Counted from the stretch's first letter, positions 17,601 through 27,454 are shown. The stretch is DNA of 64,000 nt from Paenibacillus_F sp047238265 (GCF_047238265.1 NZ_JBDFMM010000001.1:5642001-5706000); one strand, 5' to 3'. Notes: generated by a model from the letters alone, not told the origin. Made by a program: numbers and translations.

Positions 17601-18803
17601 ATGACTGCCGATTCACAAAAAAGCACGCTCGCTTTACTGGCGCTGGCCATTAGCGCATTTGCCATAGGTACCACCGAGTTTATCAGCGTCGGGCTGCTGC
17701 CTCTGATTGCGGAGGATTTGCAGACATCTTTGACGACTGCGGGGCTTACAGTCTCCATGTATGCGCTGGGAATTACGCTCGGCGCCCCGATCTTGACGTC
17801 CCTGACGTCCACCATGTCGCGGAAAACGCTGCTCTTGTGGATTATGGTCGTCTTCATCATCGGCAACAGCCTGGCGGCCGGAGCGACGACCATAGGCGTC
17901 CTGCTTGCCGCCCGTATCGTCTCCTCGCTGGCCCACGGGGTCTTCATGTCCATCGGCTCGACCATCGCGGCCGATCTCGTGCCCGAACACCGCCGCGCCA
18001 GCGCGATCTCCATCATGTTCACGGGCTTGACCGTGGCAACCATTACCGGCGTGCCGATCGGTACCTTCATCGGCCAGCAGTGGGGATGGCGGCTCGCTTT
18101 TGCGGCCATCGTCCTTGTGGGCGTCGTCGCCTTCATCGCGAACAGCATGCTCATCCCTTCCACACTACCGAAGGGTGTCCGCACCACATTCCGCGATCAA
18201 CTGAAGCTCGTGACGAACGGCAGGCTGCTTCTGATGTTCATCATCACTGCGCTCGGCTACGGCGGCACCTTCGTCGTGTTCACGTTCCTGTCTCCGCTGC
18301 TGCATAACGTTACCGGTTTCGCGGAGAATACCGTCACCCTGCTTCTTCTCGTTTACGGAATCGCAATCGCCGCAGGCAACGTAATCGGCGGTAAAGCCGC
18401 GAACCGCAAGCCCCTGCCCGCCCTGCTGGTCATGTTTCTTCTGCAGGCGGTCGTCCTGTTCGCGCTTGCTTTTACGGCCCCGTACAAGGCAGCCGGACTG
18501 ATTACCGTTCTTCTGATGGGGCTGTTCGCCTTTATGAACGTGGCCGGGCTTCAAGTTTTCGTGCTGACGCTCGCCAAACGCTACGTTCCCGCGGCGGTTG
18601 ATGTCGCATCCGCGATCAATATCGCGGCGTTCAATGCCGGGATCGCCATCGGCGCTTACCTGGGCGGTGTCGTCACCGAACGGATGGGCTTGATCCATAC
18701 CACTTGGGTAGGCGGCATCATGGTCACGGCCGCCGTTGTTTTGACCGGCTGGAGCCTGCTCCTTGAAGGCAGAACGTCTTCTCGGGATAAGGTCTTGAAT
18801 TAA
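17601..18803 (+). CDS. MFS efflux transporter, DHA1 family (12 TM)
   Basis: A proton-coupled exporter of 400 residues with about 12 membrane helices. The N-terminal helix AISAFAIGTTEFISVGLLPL followed by IAEDLQTSL is typical of AraJ/YdhP-like DHA1 drug or sugar efflux proteins. The loop between helices 2 and 3 is SLTSTMSRKTLLL, and a second-half helix reads ALTAPYKAAGL-like sequence. TAGGAGAGAG upstream of ATG 17621-side context supports the start region; the frame begins at the annotated ATG. The divergent HxlR regulator and shared operator-like repeats suggest induction by a toxic compound. Substrate unknown. Confidence 0.88.
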   Translation: MTADSQKSTLALLALAISAFAIGTTEFISVGLLPLIAEDLQTSLTTAGLTVSMYALGITLGAPILTSLTSTMSRKTLLLWIMVVFIIGNSLAAGATTIGVLLAARIVSSLAHGVFMSIGSTIAADLVPEHRRASAISIMFTGLTVATITGVPIGTFIGQQWGWRLAFAAIVLVGVVAFIANSMLIPSTLPKGVRTTFRDQLKLVTNGRLLLMFIITALGYGGTFVVFTFLSPLLHNVTGFAENTVTLLLLVYGIAIAAGNVIGGKAANRKPLPALLVMFLLQAVVLFALAFTAPYKAAGLITVLLMGLFAFMNVAGLQVFVLTLAKRYVPAAVDVASAINIAAFNAGIAIGAYLGGVVTERMGLIHTTWVGGIMVTAAVVLTGWSLLLEGRTSSRDKVLN

Positions 18804-18920
18804 CCGAACTGACAAGCCGTCTGATCCGCCACTCTGTATATTTCCAGCCGCTTGTACCTCGTTCACTCCGGGCTGCCGGCGGTAAGAATCAATCTCTCCC
18901 CGAAGACCGGCCTCTATACA

Positions 18921-18960
18921 AAAAAAGCGGCACGCTGAACAACCCGGCGTGCCGCTTTTA
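18921..18960. terminator. Bidirectional terminator
   Basis: AAAAGCGGCACGC (18923-18935) pairs with GCGTGCCGCTTTT (18947-18959), loop of 11 bases, with A and T tracts on both sides. It separates the MFS gene from the convergent polysaccharide operon. Confidence 0.88.
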
Positions 18961-18969
18961 TTCATTTTC

Positions 18970-19824
18970 CTACACGTCATACTCCAGTTGTTTCTTCGCC
19001 TGGACGATAAAGTCGATCGGTGAATGGATCGTGTCCGCCTGATACTGGACCGCGCCCATTTTCAAACTGAGGTCAACCTTGTATTTCTGGGCAAAATCCC
19101 GGGTATTGAACTCCTCCAGGCTTTGCTTGATCCGTTCCATCACGACTTTGACTCCGTCACGGTCGGTGAACAGCAGCAGCCCCCATGTGGCGTCTTCCTT
19201 GTCCAGCAAATACAGGGCATCATTGGTGCGGATGCTGGCCTGGCTGATTTTGGAGACGTCGATAATGGCTTCCGCAAGCTGTTCGTCGCCGATGAGCGGG
19301 CGGATTTCGTTCCAGTACTTCACCTTGATGACGAGCAGCGTCAGCGGAATGTTATACCGGGTCGAAATCCCCGCGAACACACTCGCATCCTTTCTGAACG
19401 CGATGCTGTTCTTCAGGTCCGTACGCTCGTCCAGCGTCGCCAGCCGGGCCTTCTGCTTCTGCAGATCGTCGTTCTCGGCCTGGAGCTGCCTCGTCGCGGT
19501 CGTAAAGAGCCAGATGACCACGGTCAGCACCGGCGTCATGATCAGCCAGAAGTAAGTCGATACGCCGATGGTCTCCCCGCGGGTTACCGTCTCGTACAGA
19601 ATGTAGGTCCCGTACCCGAAAATGAACACGATGTTCAGAATAAGCCCTGCCGTGACCGTCGTGAAATAAGTGACGACTACAAAGAAGAAAGCAAGGTTGA
19701 GGAAAATGAGATTTTCCACATACCTGTTCGGGTCCCCGGCGGTAAAAGCGACGCAGACGTTGCACAGCACCAGCAGCACCAGGAAAGCGATGTCGGACAG
19801 AAGCGAACTACGATTAACTTTCAT
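18970..19824 (-). CDS. ydaK: Membrane protein with degenerate GGDEF domain, YdaK-like c-di-GMP receptor
   Basis: The last gene of the polysaccharide operon. The 284-residue protein has about four N-terminal membrane helices (to about residue 110), a short coiled segment, then a GGDEF-fold domain. The catalytic GGDEF motif is replaced (DKEDA), so it cannot make c-di-GMP. However, the allosteric I-site RxxD is kept as RTND near residue 200, five residues before the lost motif. This is the pattern known for YdaK of Bacillus subtilis, which binds c-di-GMP and activates exopolysaccharide synthesis. GAGAGG favours ATG 19824 over GTG 19833; the start overlaps the end of the ydaN-like gene by 11 bases. 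Confidence 0.85.
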   Translation of the reverse strand: MKVNRSSLLSDIAFLVLLVLCNVCVAFTAGDPNRYVENLIFLNLAFFFVVVTYFTTVTAGLILNIVFIFGYGTYILYETVTRGETIGVSTYFWLIMTPVLTVVIWLFTTATRQLQAENDDLQKQKARLATLDERTDLKNSIAFRKDASVFAGISTRYNIPLTLLVIKVKYWNEIRPLIGDEQLAEAIIDVSKISQASIRTNDALYLLDKEDATWGLLLFTDRDGVKVVMERIKQSLEEFNTRDFAQKYKVDLSLKMGAVQYQADTIHSPIDFIVQAKKQLEYDV

Positions 19825-21905
19825 CGCGGCCACCTCTCTTCTTCAAATGTTTGCGGATCAGCAGGATGAGCGAGAGAATCGCAAGAGCGGCGACCAGCAC
19901 GAAAGCGACAAGGAAACCGAGAACGTCGCCGCGCTGCAGCACGTCTTTCACCAGAGATTGATCTCCCTCGCCCGCTTCTTTCTTGAACCGGTAGGCGCCG
20001 ACACTGCCGTCCTTATCGGTCATGACGCCGTCTCCGTATACTTTCCACTTGGCGTTCTCGTTAGCGATAAGCTTGGAGGCCAGATAATAGTTTTCGGCAC
20101 GGGCTCCCGTTACGGCCAGAAAACCGTTGCCCGCATGGAAAGGCGACGCGAGAAGCTGAAGCGTCCCCAGCCGTTTTCCGTACTCGGTTTCTATGCTTAT
20201 TTTTTCGTTGGACAGAATGCCTTCGCCCTTAGGGTCGTACTTGAAGTACAGATTTTTGTTGTTTTCCTGGATAAGCTTGTTGTCGATAAACGTGCCGATG
20301 GCAATAATATTGGAATCTTTCAGCTCGTCCGAGCCTGCCGTATCCTTGTAAAAACGGACGTCTCCGGTGTTGCCGGCGGCATATTGGCCCAGCAGATTGA
20401 ACACATTCGAAACGGAACGGTACGTGTAGTCATCCTTCGCTTCGGGAAGCACGACCGCCACGCGGTTGTACACTCCGTCACGCAGGAACGGATACGGATA
20501 GTTGTTGAACAGCATATCCGTCCGGTCCTTCGTTTTGAAATTGATCATGGAATCCTTCGTAAGGTAGGCCCAAGGCGTCTGATTTCCGTTCTGCGTACAG
20601 GCGGCACTGACCATCTGCAGGTCAAAAGCGGCCGTCACGGAGAAGTTGCCGGATACCGCGGCGTTGGACGGAATAGCGAAAACAGCCTTGTCTCCGTTAG
20701 CCATTTCCTTCGTCAGTTTTTTGCTGCCGATCGGGATGCCGTTAATGGAGACCGTTACGAGGGAGCGGTTGAAATCAAGATTCTGGGCATACCGGAAGTC
20801 GAGAGTAATCTGACCGGCATCCGCAATGGACCGGTTCGTCGGCAGAGACACGAAATAGCTCTTCTCCTGATGGCCCGGCCCTCTCAACTCGTCACCGGTT
20901 TCGGTGAACGTCACCTGGGTGCTGTAAGAAACGGGAGGCGTCGCCACATCGGTGCTCTCCTCGACGATCTTGAGGTCGCTGTCCGTCTGTTCCATCAGGG
21001 ACGGATTGGCGACGAAACGGCCGGCCTGAACGAGCAGCTTCGGATTCTGGGAGGTCACGACCAGCGTCGGCTGCGTATCCTTGTTCACCAGTTGGACGAC
21101 GGCCTTCGTGTTGTAATCCTGCTTGCTCAGCAGTCCCTTGATTCCTTCCGGAAGCCGGTCGTAGAGCCCGACGAGGACAACCGCCTGCTTGTCCTTAAGC
21201 ACATCGGCCCGGTAAGGCAGCAGCGGGATATCCTTGTCCGCGTTTTTCTTGGCCTTGGCGAATCCGGAGAGCGCGTATACGGCCGTCTCCAGCTCGGCGG
21301 GATCGCCGTTGTCCGGTACCGCCAGGACGCTCTGCCCGGCGCCGACCGTATCCAGCCCCGCGAAACGGTGGCTGAAGTCGTTGATGGCCGCTTTCAGCTC
21401 CCGCGTTCGTGTAAGCCACATCGATACTCGATGTCGTGAACAGGCTGAGCCAGTGATCGGGCGCATCGTCCGGCGCGCACACTTCGTTATCGACCGTGCG
21501 GATGTATCCGGCGATCTCCAGCATGTTGCTGCCCTTCTTCAGCCATTCCTTCGGCACGGACACCGAAAGACGCTGGCGCCCGTTATCGGCGGCCACAGGG
21601 CGGAACGAATGAAACGCATGGCCGTTTACGGATAAAGTGACACTGGATATCAGTTCTTTCGCCAGCTGCGTGGCCTGATAGTCCAGATTGATTTTGACAG
21701 TCTCGACGTTCCAATAGTCCATCAGCTCGAAATATTTCTGCCTGGAACTTACGGCACCAGATAACGATGCTTCGCTTTCGGTGAACGGAGTCTGATACGT
21801 ACGCGCTTCCCCGTTCGCGGGAGCAGCCGAGGCGCCCTGACCGAACTGGGCCGCGAATATCGATAAGAGGCAGATGAACAGCAGCCATTTTTTCATAGTC
21901 ATCAT
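19814..21905 (-). pseudogene. ydaN: BcsB/YdaN-like polysaccharide synthase accessory protein, frameshifted
   Basis: A secreted, membrane-anchored protein that in the family couples to the glycosyltransferase and guides the polymer out. It starts at ATG 21905 with CAGGAGAA upstream, a signal peptide (WLLFICLLSIFAAQFGQ) and a BcsB-like N-terminal region. It ends with a C-terminal membrane helix VLGFLVAFVLVAALAILSL and a basic tail. The first frame reads well to about base 21402 (SSIDVAYTN) and then turns to junk, stopping at 21195. The second frame carries the rest (ELKAAINDFSHRFAGLDT onward) to 19814. One extra base, for example in the CCC run at 21400-21402, explains everything; removing it gives one protein of about 696 residues. 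It could be a sequencing error, a real null mutation or, less likely, programmed shifting. Confidence 0.85.
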
Positions 21906-21951
21906 GGAATTCTCCTGTACTCGATTTTTCGTTAAAAACTTCCTAAGCGCC

Positions 21952-23205
21952 TTAATAGCGTTCGGTTTTATACCATTTTACTTCCCGGCCGAAAAGTTGA
22001 TCTTTGAAATAGTGATAAAGGCCGTAAGCGGCGACCGCCATCCACATCTGGCAATAGGATACGTACATGAGCATGATGATCCAGACATTGGAGAGGTTCA
22101 TCTCACCTTTTTCGGTGGTTAACGTAACATAAGTGCCTACTACAAAGAGGGTGACCGCCAGCAGCCACAAAAACGTACTGAAGCTTGCGATAGTCGTATG
22201 TACATAACCCAGTGCATTGAGCACAAGCAGAACATCGGAGGTCAATAGCGCCGTCACCAGAAGGAAGTAGATCGACAGCAGATAGAGGATATCGAACCGG
22301 ATTCTCTTCGCTTCGGGATGAAAGAGCAGCTTGCAATTCTTTACGATCACGTAAATGTTGCCCTTGGCCCAGCGGGTCCGCTGTTTGAACCACACTTTGA
22401 CGGTCTGCGGTTCCTGTTCCCACGTGACGGCCTTCGGCTGGAATTTGATGCGGTAGCCCATCATGTAGATCCGGAAGCTGATTTCGGTATCCTCGGCGAT
22501 CGCCTTCACGTCCCAGCCCCCGATGCTCTCCACGATATGCCGCCGCATAATGAAGTTGGTGCCCGGAATAGTGCACAGCTTGAACAGCTTCCACCTGCCG
22601 GCTTGAGCCATCCACTGGAACGACAGCGTCTCGATGTTGATGAAGCGCGTAAGCAGATTCACGTCCCGGTTGCGGGTGCGGAACTTGCCGATAACGGCTC
22701 CGAGCGAAGCGTCGTTCGTGATTTCCGCCACCAGGTACCGCAGCGCTTTTCTCTCCGGCGTGTTGTCGGCATCGTAGATGGCGATCAGCTCGCCCTTGCT
22801 CTGCGCGAAACCCAGATTGAGCGCGTTGGATTTCCCCTTGCCTCCCGTTACGGAGTCGGTATTGATGATAATGAGGTTGCGTCCGGGGTTCCTCGTCTGG
22901 ATGCCGGCCAGCAGCTCCGCGCTGTTATCCGAAGAATTATCGTTGATGACGATAATTTCATACCGGTCGTGCGGGTAATCGAAGGCCAGCAGCGCTTCCA
23001 CCGTCTGGCTGATCACTTTGCCTTCGTTGTGAGCCGGGACCATAATCGTGACGAAAGGTTCTTCTCCCGCCGGAATGTCCGGTATAGGCTCTCTTTCGGT
23101 TTGCACGTAATAAAAGTAGCCCGCGACAATAAGCAGAACGTTAACAAGAAGAAGGGACCAGATGCACAAGACCGCTATCACCATCAGGTAGTCTGAGATA
23201 GTCAT
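21952..23205 (-). CDS. ydaM: Processive family 2 glycosyltransferase, YdaM-like polysaccharide synthase
   Basis: The presumed polymerising enzyme of the operon, 417 residues. An N-terminal membrane helix is followed by a GT-A domain with the motifs VTIMVPAHNEGKVI, INDNSSDNS, the DxD-type IYDADNTPE, the acceptor-site PGTNFIMRR and AEDTEISFRI, and the processive signature KQRTRWAKGN (QxxRW class). About four C-terminal helices complete a membrane channel, as in cellulose and poly-GlcNAc synthases. AAGGAG supports ATG 23205. It lies 10 bases after the ydaL-like stop and 46 bases before the BcsB-like gene. The sugar made is unknown. Confidence 0.92.
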   Translation of the reverse strand: MTISDYLMVIAVLCIWSLLLVNVLLIVAGYFYYVQTEREPIPDIPAGEEPFVTIMVPAHNEGKVISQTVEALLAFDYPHDRYEIIVINDNSSDNSAELLAGIQTRNPGRNLIIINTDSVTGGKGKSNALNLGFAQSKGELIAIYDADNTPERKALRYLVAEITNDASLGAVIGKFRTRNRDVNLLTRFINIETLSFQWMAQAGRWKLFKLCTIPGTNFIMRRHIVESIGGWDVKAIAEDTEISFRIYMMGYRIKFQPKAVTWEQEPQTVKVWFKQRTRWAKGNIYVIVKNCKLLFHPEAKRIRFDILYLLSIYFLLVTALLTSDVLLVLNALGYVHTTIASFSTFLWLLAVTLFVVGTYVTLTTEKGEMNLSNVWIIMLMYVSYCQMWMAVAAYGLYHYFKDQLFGREVKWYKTERY

Positions 23206-23215
23206 GGAGAGCTCC

Positions 23216-24766
23216 TTATTTCAAATATTTTTTGCGGTACAGACGATATCCGACCACGATCAAACCTCCGAAGACAACCAGGGACACCATAATAATGATG
23301 ATAAAAATCCGGTTTTGGACGCTGATTGCCCCTGCCAGGCTCTGCTGCTGTTTCTTCTCGTATTCATAATCGGCGCTGATTTTTTGGGGCGTATATTCCG
23401 TATTGACCGGACTGCCGTTGATCGTGACGGCTCCCCGTGAGGATGCGACGACGATGTCTCCCGCTTTCACCTCATGGCTTCCGGCTTTATAATCCGCGAA
23501 CGGGATTCCGGAGGAGCCCAGCGTTCCGACAGCTTCTTCCATCTCTTGCTTGCTCCCGAAAAAGTCATAAACGACGGCGGTATCCATCGGGAAGGCGGGT
23601 ACCGACCGGTCCGCGGCGCCGAACTGCCGGAGAAAGCCCATCGGCATACTGTACGGGGCGGACGTGAAAGGCTTCGACGTATCGGACGGATCGATGTACA
23701 GCGTCTTTACATCCGGAAAAAGTACCGCGGAATCGAAGAAGCCGAGACCGGACTTCGCGTATTCCTTGTCATACGCCCAGTACATCTCCGTGCCGACTCC
23801 GAGCGGAGCCACTCCGTATTTCACGAGGACGGAAATAAACCAGCTCATCTTCTGCCGCAAGTCGCCGCCCTCCCGGCTTACTCCGTCCAGCACGACCGGA
23901 GCGTTGACCAGAATGCTTCCGTTGCGGGTCTGCACATATTTCAGCGCTTCCGCATACCGCTGCATGGCCGGGAAGTCGGTGTTGTTGAATACGGGCCGGA
24001 TGCTGATTACAAAAGGAATTCCCGCTCCGTACAGCCGATCCGCCGTCTCTTCAAGCAGATCCAAGTCGGAGAAGGGATAGATCTCTTTGAGAACCACATA
24101 GGCTTGGCCGTCCTCTTCTATGCGAAGCCATTTCTTCAGCACGGAAGCCATGGCGAGCTCGCTCAAATTGCCTTTCTGGAAATAAGGGACGTACGCCGTT
24201 CCGCCCGCCTCGGCGCTGAAAGGCGTCTTGCGTCCGCTTCCGCTGAGCGTAATCGAGCCGTACGTGTTTCCGCCCGTCTGCGTCAGCACCTCGATATCCC
24301 GGACGGGGACGTTCGGCTGCGTCCGCTTGTCCGCGGCAATCTCGGCGGTGTCGCGGCTGACTTCCTCCGTTGCGGCGGAGAGTTTGTCGCGGACCGCCGG
24401 AGGCAGCTGATAGCCCGCATGGAGGTAAGCGCCCGGATAAACGGCCAAGTCGTCCAGATACGCCCGGCTGCTTATCCGGATATCCCCGTCGTTGACGACG
24501 GTAACGACGTTGGTGTACGCCTGCATCGTTCCCTGCTTGTACCGGTCGATACTCGATACGGTCACCTCCGCATGATAAGAGGCCAGAAGCTGCCGGAGCA
24601 CGGTCACATTGCCTTCGCGCGGCGTCCCTTTGGCCAGGCTGTCGTAGAGCAGCAGCACCTTGACGGGCTGGGAGCCGGCAGCGGACACGGGCGGCAGAGG
24701 GAGCAGCGCGAGGACGAGCAGGAGCAGGACCGGCAGGCTGATTTTATAGGCTTGGATGCTGCGCAA
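23216..24766 (-). CDS. ydaL: DUF2334 / polysaccharide deacetylase-like secreted protein, YdaL-like
   Basis: A secreted protein of about 516 residues with an N-terminal signal sequence (YKISLPVLLLLVLALLPL) and a C-terminal membrane helix (IFIIIIMVSLVVFGGLIVVG). The central region KVLLLYDSLAKGTPREGNV through PFVISIRPVF matches the DUF2334 deacetylase-like fold seen in YdaL. It may deacetylate or trim the polymer outside the cell. The frame extends to ATG 24820, but there is no ribosome site there; AGGTGG at 24775-24780 points to TTG 24766, so I use that. It then overlaps the upstream membrane gene by 23 bases. Confidence 0.85.
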   Translation of the reverse strand: MRSIQAYKISLPVLLLLVLALLPLPPVSAAGSQPVKVLLLYDSLAKGTPREGNVTVLRQLLASYHAEVTVSSIDRYKQGTMQAYTNVVTVVNDGDIRISSRAYLDDLAVYPGAYLHAGYQLPPAVRDKLSAATEEVSRDTAEIAADKRTQPNVPVRDIEVLTQTGGNTYGSITLSGSGRKTPFSAEAGGTAYVPYFQKGNLSELAMASVLKKWLRIEEDGQAYVVLKEIYPFSDLDLLEETADRLYGAGIPFVISIRPVFNNTDFPAMQRYAEALKYVQTRNGSILVNAPVVLDGVSREGGDLRQKMSWFISVLVKYGVAPLGVGTEMYWAYDKEYAKSGLGFFDSAVLFPDVKTLYIDPSDTSKPFTSAPYSMPMGFLRQFGAADRSVPAFPMDTAVVYDFFGSKQEMEEAVGTLGSSGIPFADYKAGSHEVKAGDIVVASSRGAVTINGSPVNTEYTPQKISADYEYEKKQQQSLAGAISVQNRIFIIIIMVSLVVFGGLIVVGYRLYRKKYLK

Positions 24767-26303
24767 GCGCGTTCCCACCTTTCCCGGCTGAGGTGCGGAT
24801 TTCGTCCGCTCCGTCCGCATAGTCGTGATTGCGCATCAGGCGGCGGCTTAATCCGTCCGCAACCGCCATAAACGTGACGAGGTCGAACGCGACCGTGAAC
24901 AGAAATTCGTGCTTCGCGAGGTCCGCGTCCCCCGCCCCGATGATCGAGACCAGAATGCCCGCCAAACCGATAAAAATCATCGTGACGATCAGTAGGAGAC
25001 GCTGGGCAAGCCGGGGGTCGCGGGCCCGGAAAGCGGCGACAAACGAAGGCATGTACAGGCCGACGATGACTACGATCCAGATCACGATGAAACCGTACGT
25101 TTTGGGCGACAAGCCTTTCTTCATCACACTATAGCCGGAGAAGAAATCCGCGTGCGTCCCGAACGGTTTTCCGGCGGAGGCTTCGTAGTTGCCCATTGCC
25201 GTAGGCCGGATCGTAAAAGCATCCTTGGCCGCCACATTCAAGATGGAATGCAGCTTATCCGGATGAGTGACATAATAGGCCAGAATGGAAACGAACCCGT
25301 AGCGGCTGTAGAAATCTTTTTCCAGCATGGGTGAATTCACGTCTACGGTAGCGTAGGGCTCGTAAAAAATGCTCCCTTTCAGGATCGCGTACTGCTTGTC
25401 GATCTCGAACGACTTCAGCGTGTCTTCGGGATTTTCAGACTGCATCAGAACTCCGCGTGTCATGGCGTGATACTGGTTGATATTCACGAACTCCTTGGAA
25501 ATCATGGCGTAAGTCGCCACCCCGGCTAAGAACAGCAAAACCAGCGAGGCCGCCGTCAACAGCCGGAAAAGCTTCTCTTTGCGGATCCACAGGAGAACCA
25601 CCGCCATGCAGGCGACGATAAGGCCGACGGGGGCGTTCTGCTGCTTGGACGTCGTCAGGATAAGCGTGCTGATTACGAACAGGGCCAGCAGCGCGTAATC
25701 GTTGTATCTTTTGCGGTACAAAAGCAGCCAGGACGCAAAGACGAACAGCATCATCACGTACACGATGCTTTCGCCGAAGAAGGAATTGAAATAGGCGGTG
25801 TAGCCCGTGTCACCGAACATAAAAATAGCCAGGAGAGCAATGAGGTAGCCGTGTTTCCTGGCTATTTTCCAGGTCAGAGCTTCCACCAGCAAATACACGG
25901 CGGCCGTCAGCAGCAGCGTAAAGAGCAGCGCCTGAAAACGGATGTCGAATACAACCGAGCTGAACAGAAGCTGGTTTAACAGAAGCGCCGCCTTAATGAA
26001 GAGCGACTGGGATGACACGATGGTCGTGCCGTTTTCGTTAAAGTACTGGTAAATGCCGTACTGCTTGACGAAATAGCCGAAGCGCTGGCTGTCGTAATCC
26101 GGCAGATTGAAATAAAGGCCCTCGCTGTAAATGCTGCGGAAAAAGTCCCCGTTATCGGCTACTCCGATATACGGAGGAACAAATAAGGCGAAGCCGGTGA
26201 TCAGCAGAACACCCAAAGCGGCCAGCAGAGCCGGGGAAACATAGCGTCCCGCCAGCATAAATCCTTGCAGAATACGCTCTTTGATGGATTTTTCCGTCGT
26301 CAT
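24744..26303 (-). CDS. Polytopic membrane protein, GT-C glycosyltransferase-like (possibly WsfD-like)
   Basis: A 519-residue protein with about 11-12 membrane helices and a large loop. Early after helix 1 it has PPYIGVADNGDFFRSIYSEG, where acidic residues in the first extracellular loop resemble the catalytic loop of GT-C glycosyltransferases using lipid-linked sugars. A second conserved-looking patch is YTAYFNSFFGESIVYVM. The soluble stretch about residues 270-370 (TRGVLMQSENPEDTLKSFEI) is probably extracellular. Annotated relatives are sometimes called glycan hexose transferase WsfD; I recognise the type but cannot confirm it. This gene is not part of the five-gene ydaJKLMN set of B. subtilis, so it is an addition. 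AAGAAGG favours ATG 26303 over GTG 26312. Confidence 0.75.
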   Translation of the reverse strand: MTTEKSIKERILQGFMLAGRYVSPALLAALGVLLITGFALFVPPYIGVADNGDFFRSIYSEGLYFNLPDYDSQRFGYFVKQYGIYQYFNENGTTIVSSQSLFIKAALLLNQLLFSSVVFDIRFQALLFTLLLTAAVYLLVEALTWKIARKHGYLIALLAIFMFGDTGYTAYFNSFFGESIVYVMMLFVFASWLLLYRKRYNDYALLALFVISTLILTTSKQQNAPVGLIVACMAVVLLWIRKEKLFRLLTAASLVLLFLAGVATYAMISKEFVNINQYHAMTRGVLMQSENPEDTLKSFEIDKQYAILKGSIFYEPYATVDVNSPMLEKDFYSRYGFVSILAYYVTHPDKLHSILNVAAKDAFTIRPTAMGNYEASAGKPFGTHADFFSGYSVMKKGLSPKTYGFIVIWIVVIVGLYMPSFVAAFRARDPRLAQRLLLIVTMIFIGLAGILVSIIGAGDADLAKHEFLFTVAFDLVTFMAVADGLSRRLMRNHDYADGADEIRTSAGKGGNALAQHPSL

Positions 26304-26323
26304 CCGGATCACCTTCTTTCGTG

Positions 26324-27454
26324 TTAGTAAGTATAAGCGAGCAAAGCCATCAGATTATCGAAGGAGTAAGCCTGACCGGATGCGGTATCGCCGAATCCTC
26401 CGTTAAGCGGGCTGCCTTCGTCTTTCACCTGATAGGCGTTCATTCTCTGAATGCTGTCCCGATAAAGCGGGGCATCGCCGATCTCCGAGCCGATCATCGC
26501 CGTGATCGCGTAAATCGCCGTAGACTGCACCTGGTTCGCGGGCTTGCCGTCTTTCGTATAACGGCCGTACAGGGTTCCCGCTTGTACGTGCTCCTTGATG
26601 TAACGGATGGAAGCCGGATTCGGTTCACCGGCTTCCGCCAAATGCAGCACCGTCAGCAGAGATTCCACCATATTGATCTCCTCAGAGACATAGGCGTTCT
26701 TCTCGTAATCGAACCGTGTTTCGTAAAAAGGAAACGCATCGGACAAATACCCTTTTGAGATAAGACCTTTCATATGATCCAGGAGCGTTTGTCTTGAAGC
26801 ATCCGGCACAGGCAGCATGCCGAGCGTCCGCAGATCGATATAGCAGAGCGTTACGAACTTGTTCGTAATCCCGTACGTTTCATCGTAAAAATCGTAAAGT
26901 TTGCCGTCCTTCACGTTCGTCTCGTAAAACCGCTTGCCGTATTTCTCCGCTTCCTTGGCGTAATCCGGTTCGTCGAAGGCTTTGGCCGCCTCGGCCAGAG
27001 CCCGGATGATCCGCAGGTCGTCCACGGCCGCGTTGAGCGGATATTTCTTCTGCCGCTTGGGGCTGTACCGGTAGCTGAAGCCCTGCTTCAGATCAAACGT
27101 CTGCTTGGCCAGCGCCCAATGCTGCGCAAATTGTTCTTTCCGGCCGGACCGCGCGTCTTCCCTCATTTGGAGCGAAGCGGATTCGCTCAGCACTTCACGG
27201 CCCGTGGCCGCTTCCCCGGCTTCATCCGTTTCTTTGAAGTTCGTAAACACGCCGAATGGACCCGTCATGCGGGTCTTTATAAAAGCATACAACGCCTCGC
27301 GTTCATTCTGCACGTTGATGATTTTTCCATTCTGCCCGGCCGGTTCTCCCGAAGGGACCGGCATCGGGGAAGCTTCATCCGTCTTCCGGTTGAACGTCAG
27401 GAACAAAATCAGACACAAAATGACACCGAGCATGATCAAAGTTCCTTTCTTCAA
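26324..27454 (-). CDS. ydaJ: Glycosyl hydrolase family 8-like protein, YdaJ-like
   Basis: First gene of the polysaccharide operon; 376 residues with an N-terminal membrane anchor (LIMLGVILCLILFLTF) and an extracytoplasmic alpha/alpha-barrel domain. The segment GREVLSESASLQMREDA resembles the GH8 motif around the acid catalyst Glu, and NAAVDDLRIIRALAEA resembles the later Asp-containing motif. It probably cleaves or edits the nascent exopolysaccharide, as hydrolases do in many synthase operons. The start is TTG 27454 with GGAAG upstream. The next gene begins about 20 bases after the stop. Confidence 0.82.
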   Translation of the reverse strand: MKKGTLIMLGVILCLILFLTFNRKTDEASPMPVPSGEPAGQNGKIINVQNEREALYAFIKTRMTGPFGVFTNFKETDEAGEAATGREVLSESASLQMREDARSGRKEQFAQHWALAKQTFDLKQGFSYRYSPKRQKKYPLNAAVDDLRIIRALAEAAKAFDEPDYAKEAEKYGKRFYETNVKDGKLYDFYDETYGITNKFVTLCYIDLRTLGMLPVPDASRQTLLDHMKGLISKGYLSDAFPFYETRFDYEKNAYVSEEINMVESLLTVLHLAEAGEPNPASIRYIKEHVQAGTLYGRYTKDGKPANQVQSTAIYAITAMIGSEIGDAPLYRDSIQRMNAYQVKDEGSPLNGGFGDTASGQAYSFDNLMALLAYTY

